Below the pieces are notes generated by a model, which worked only from the letters and a program-made list of their open reading frames with translations, was not told where the DNA came from and ran no database searches. This document shows, piece after piece, positions 5,240 through 7,391 of a DNA stretch of 7,391 nt (position 1 is the first letter of the stretch; each line of letters starts with the position of its first letter). Origin of the DNA: Ascidiaceihabitans sp. (lineage in GTDB: Bacteria; Pseudomonadota; Alphaproteobacteria; Rhodobacterales; Rhodobacteraceae); contig JALZUL010000265.1 of assembly GCA_023301665.1 (NCBI GenBank), positions 1 to 7,391 on the forward strand, read 5' to 3'. A program made the position numbers and the translations under genes.

Positions 5240-6253
5240 ATGACTTTTAAAACTAAATTGATGGGTGCCGTAGCCGGCATCGCGATGATTTCTGGTGCAC
5301 AGTCTGTGACAGCCGCCGGCCACGGCGGCGAGATCACTGTCGCCTACTTCCTTGAGTGGCCAATGCCATTCCAGTTTGCCAAAGAAACTGGCCTGTATGA
5401 AGAAGCGATGGGCGGCACAAAAATCAACTGGGTTAGCTTTGACTCAGGTGTTGCGATGTCTGCAGCGATGGCGTCTGGCGATGTTCAGATTTCAGTATCC
5501 CAAGGTGTTCCCCCGTTCGTAGGCGCGGTTTCAGGCGGTCAAGATTTGCAAATCGTTGACGTTGCTGTGTCTTACTCAGACAATGACAACTGTGTTGTGT
5601 CCTCTGGTTTGGAAATCGACAAAGATTCAGCTGCTGAGCTTGCTGGCAAAAAGGTTGCCGTTCCTTTGGGGACAGCTGCGCACTACGGTTTCTTGAAGCA
5701 AATGGCGCATTTCGGTGTTGATGTTGCAGGCATGGACGTTGTTGACATGGCGCCAGCGGAAGGTGCTGCAGCCTTGTCTCAAGGTGCTGTTGATATGTCA
5801 TGTGGTTGGGGTGGCGCGTTGCGTCGCATGAAAGAATCCGGCAACGTTTTGCTGACTGGCGCGGAAAAAGAAGAGCTGGGCATCTTGGTATTTGATGCGA
5901 CAACAGCACCTGCTTCTTTTGTAGCCGAAGAAGGCGAATTGCTGGCTCAGTTCCTGAAAGTGACAGCAGACGCAAACGCGATGTGGGCTGATGAAGCAAA
6001 CCACGCGAAAATGCTGCCAGTGATCGCGAAAGACGCGGGCATGGATGAAACAGCGACAGCGGAAACGCTTGCTGGCTTTATCTTCCCAACAGTTGACGAT
6101 CAGTTGGGTGCAAGCTGGCTTGGTGGCGGCGCTCAAGAATTCATGGGCGGTGTTGCGCAAGTCTTCCTAGACTCTGGCAACATTGACGCGGCTTTGGACA
6201 GCTACGGCGGCACAGTAAACACTGCACCGCTTGAGGCGGCAAAAGGCCTGTAA
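5240..6253 (+). CDS. tauA: Taurine ABC transporter, periplasmic substrate-binding protein
   Basis: TauA captures taurine in the periplasm and delivers it to the TauBC membrane complex. The 337-residue product begins with a Sec signal peptide: basic MTFKTK, a hydrophobic core LMGAVAGIAMISG, and likely cleavage after VTA or TAA (residues 23-26). The mature part starts with EITVAYFLEWPMPFQFAKETG, typical of the SsuA/NMT1-like family. Later elements are ASGDVQISVS (78-87), GKKVAVPLGTAAHYGFLKQM (136-155) and the second-lobe DMSCGWGGALRRM. Two cysteines, C118 and C188, might form a disulfide (inference). The substrate is assigned from the neighbours tpa, xsc and tauBC; sequence alone would not exclude another sulfonate. 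The gene is followed by a strong hairpin before tauB, suggesting it is made in excess of the other subunits, as is usual for binding proteins. Confidence 0.93.
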   Translation: MTFKTKLMGAVAGIAMISGAQSVTAAGHGGEITVAYFLEWPMPFQFAKETGLYEEAMGGTKINWVSFDSGVAMSAAMASGDVQISVSQGVPPFVGAVSGGQDLQIVDVAVSYSDNDNCVVSSGLEIDKDSAAELAGKKVAVPLGTAAHYGFLKQMAHFGVDVAGMDVVDMAPAEGAAALSQGAVDMSCGWGGALRRMKESGNVLLTGAEKEELGILVFDATTAPASFVAEEGELLAQFLKVTADANAMWADEANHAKMLPVIAKDAGMDETATAETLAGFIFPTVDDQLGASWLGGGAQEFMGGVAQVFLDSGNIDAALDSYGGTVNTAPLEAAKGL

Positions 6254-6268
6254 GCTTTGGTTTAAGAT

Positions 6269-6307
6269 TAGGCCCGTGCAGAGGTTTTGCGCGGGCCTAT
6301 TTTCTTT
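6269..6307 (+). terminator. Rho-independent terminator-like hairpin between tauA and tauB
   Basis: TAGGCCCGTGCA (6269-6280) pairs with TGCGCGGGCCTA (6288-6299), a 12-bp stem with one G-T pair and a 7-nt loop, followed directly by TTTTCTTT (6300-6307). This has the form of a good intrinsic terminator. Since tauB lies only about 65 bp beyond, the likely role is partial termination, giving more tauA than tauBC mRNA, or 3' end protection of tauA mRNA. Confidence 0.8.
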
Positions 6308-6335
6308 AATTTGGGGCGGGGTAACATCGCCACAT

Positions 6336-6357
6336 AGAGTCGCACAGCTGCAACTCT
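6336..6357 (+). repeat. Imperfect hairpin before the tauB ribosome site
   Basis: AGAGT (6336-6340) pairs with ACTCT (6353-6357), then after one mismatch GCA (6342-6344) pairs with TGC (6349-6351) around a 4-nt loop. It ends six bases before the AGGTGGG ribosome site of tauB (6364-6370). It might affect tauB translation or be incidental. Confidence 0.25.
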
Positions 6358-6373
6358 TACGTTAGGTGGGAAC

Positions 6374-7180
6374 ATGTCAGGACTATCAATCGACAAACTC
6401 TCGATGCGGTTCGATTTGCCAAATGGCGGATCTGTTCAAGCGTTGAAAGACGTCTCTCTCGACCTCAAAGCAGGTGAGTTGATGAGCGTACTTGGCCCGT
6501 CGGGCTGCGGTAAAACAACATTGCTGAACATCGTTGCAGGCTTTTTGGCCCCAACAGATGGCGTAATGAAATTAAACGACAAACAAATCAGCGGACCGGA
6601 TGCGGATCGTGGGATGGTGTTTCAACAAGGCGCTTTGTTTGAATGGATGTCGGTGCGGGATAATGTTGGCTTTGGCCCCTCTATGAAGGGCACACCTGCG
6701 GCTGAAAAAGCGCAGATTGTCGATCACTTGTTGAATGTCGTGGGCCTGCAAGATTTCAAGGAAAAGGCGGTTTATGAATTGTCTGGTGGGATGCAGCAGC
6801 GTGTGGCTTTGGCCCGTTGCCTTGCCAACGATCCTGACGTGATTTTGATGGATGAACCGCTTGGTGCTTTGGACGCTTTGACGCGCGAAAAGATGCAAGG
6901 GTTGGTTCTGAAGCTGTGGAAAGAAACCGGCAAGACGATCATCTTGATCACTCACTCGGTTGAGGAGGCGTTGCTTTTGGGGGAACGCCTGATCGTGATG
7001 GCACCGCGCCCGGGCCGTATTCACAAAGAATATCATCTGCCATTTGCAGAGATGGGCGTTGATGCCGATCTTCGCGAAGTTAAGAAACATCCGGATTTTG
7101 CTGTGAAGCGTGAAGAAATCCTAGAAATGATCTGGGACATGGAAGAAGAAATCATGGGCCGGACGGAGGAAAGCGCATGA
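6374..7180 (+). CDS. tauB: Taurine ABC transporter, ATP-binding protein
   Basis: TauB is the cytoplasmic ATPase that powers taurine import through TauC. All motifs of an active ABC ATPase are present in its 268 residues: Walker A GPSGCGKTT (41-49), Q-loop Q84 in VFQQGALFEWMSVRDNV, signature LSGGMQQR (136-143), Walker B VILMDEP (156-162), D-loop GALD (164-167) and switch histidine H194 in ITHSVEEAL. The tryptophan after the Q-loop and the tail MAPRPGRIH fit the TauB/SsuB/NrtD (nitrate/sulfonate/taurine) subfamily. AGGTGGG lies upstream of the ATG. The stop overlaps the tauC start (ATGA), so TauB and TauC are probably translationally coupled. Taurine specificity comes from the context. Confidence 0.95.
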   Translation: MSGLSIDKLSMRFDLPNGGSVQALKDVSLDLKAGELMSVLGPSGCGKTTLLNIVAGFLAPTDGVMKLNDKQISGPDADRGMVFQQGALFEWMSVRDNVGFGPSMKGTPAAEKAQIVDHLLNVVGLQDFKEKAVYELSGGMQQRVALARCLANDPDVILMDEPLGALDALTREKMQGLVLKLWKETGKTIILITHSVEEALLLGERLIVMAPRPGRIHKEYHLPFAEMGVDADLREVKKHPDFAVKREEILEMIWDMEEEIMGRTEESA

Positions 7181-7391
7181 TCCCTCTTATTCTTTATGTC
7201 TCAATTTTTGTGGGATCCTTCTTTGTCATTCGTTTGATTTCCGAGGGTCGTGAGAGCAAAGATTATACGTCTTTGAAGACGGTTACTTTTGGTGATGAAA
7301 GTGCTGTGCGTTCAAATCGTGCCGCTTCGTTTATGTCTATTTTGACCGTATTTTTTATGTGGGCGACCTTTACGGGATCAAGCTTGATCCC
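7177..7391 (+). CDS. tauC: Taurine ABC transporter, permease, partial (N-terminal 71 residues)
   Basis: TauC forms the membrane channel for taurine import. Only 71 codons are in the window; the frame stays open to the right edge. The ATG overlaps the tauB stop as ATGA, and GGAGGA (7165-7170) lies 6 nt before it, an excellent ribosome site. The segment shows a first hydrophobic helix (about residues 2-20, IPLILYVSIFVGSFFVIRL), a polar stretch LISEGRESKDYTSLKTVTFG, then a second hydrophobic helix (about 51-66, SFMSILTVFFMWATF) leading to GSSLI. The second helix matches the place where short TauC/SsuC permeases such as that of E. coli begin, so the first about 45 residues look like an N-terminal addition. 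The permease domain itself is beyond the edge, so the assignment relies mainly on position after tauB. Confidence 0.85.
   Translation, partial: MIPLILYVSIFVGSFFVIRLISEGRESKDYTSLKTVTFGDESAVRSNRAASFMSILTVFFMWATFTGSSLI

Noticed and set aside
5433..5999. 188-codon minus-strand frame
   Set aside because: Antisense shadow of tauA, Gln/Arg/Leu/His-rich as expected from reversed coding sequence.
6572..7090. 172-codon minus-strand frame
   Set aside because: Antisense shadow of tauB, whose ABC motifs are complete on the plus strand.
1..7391. Mobile elements, CRISPR arrays, tRNA or rRNA genes
   Set aside because: No transposase or integrase fragments, no regularly spaced direct repeats with unique spacers, and no tRNA- or rRNA-like sequence seen on either strand.

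Overview
This window is a taurine uptake and dissimilation locus. It most likely comes from an alphaproteobacterium of the Roseobacter group (Rhodobacterales). That placement is inferred from the gene set (xsc, MocR-type tauR, tpa, tauABC), the protein sequences, the moderate GC (low to mid 50s percent by eye) and the resemblance to the tpa-tauR-xsc arrangement known in Rhodobacter capsulatus. All six genes are recognisable. The two at the window edges, xsc and tauC, are cut by the window and are not broken genes.

Layout: the minus strand carries, in order of transcription, tpa (start 4845), tauR (start 2995) and xsc (start 1420, running off the left edge). The plus strand carries tauA (5240), tauB (6374) and tauC (7177, running off the right edge). 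The two transcription units diverge from a 394-bp control region (4846-5239). A second gap of 455 bp (2996-3450) lies inside the minus-strand unit, between tpa and tauR. It has no convincing gene but is rich in operator-like sequence. The tauR-xsc gap is 90 bp, the tauA-tauB gap is 120 bp and contains a strong terminator-like hairpin, and tauB and tauC overlap by 4 bp (ATGA).

How the genes work together: TauA binds taurine in the periplasm, and TauB plus TauC import it using ATP. Tpa moves the amino group from taurine to pyruvate, giving sulfoacetaldehyde and L-alanine. Xsc, a thiamine-diphosphate enzyme, cleaves sulfoacetaldehyde with phosphate to acetyl phosphate and sulfite. TauR is a fusion of a GntR DNA-binding domain with a PLP aminotransferase fold and should activate the pathway when taurine is present. 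Partner steps such as phosphotransacetylase, alanine dehydrogenase and sulfite oxidation or export are not in the window.

The enzymology is known. The less expected material is regulatory: (i) tandem TauR-like boxes 23 bp apart upstream of tpa; (ii) a weaker pair 22 bp apart over the presumed tauR promoter, in the opposite orientation; (iii) four TGTACA palindromes in the tpa-tauR gap, arranged as two 22-bp-spaced pairs that all sit on one helical face, which TauR does not explain; and (iv) a likely leaky terminator that would make TauA more abundant than TauBC. I did not find an undescribed enzymatic or defence system.
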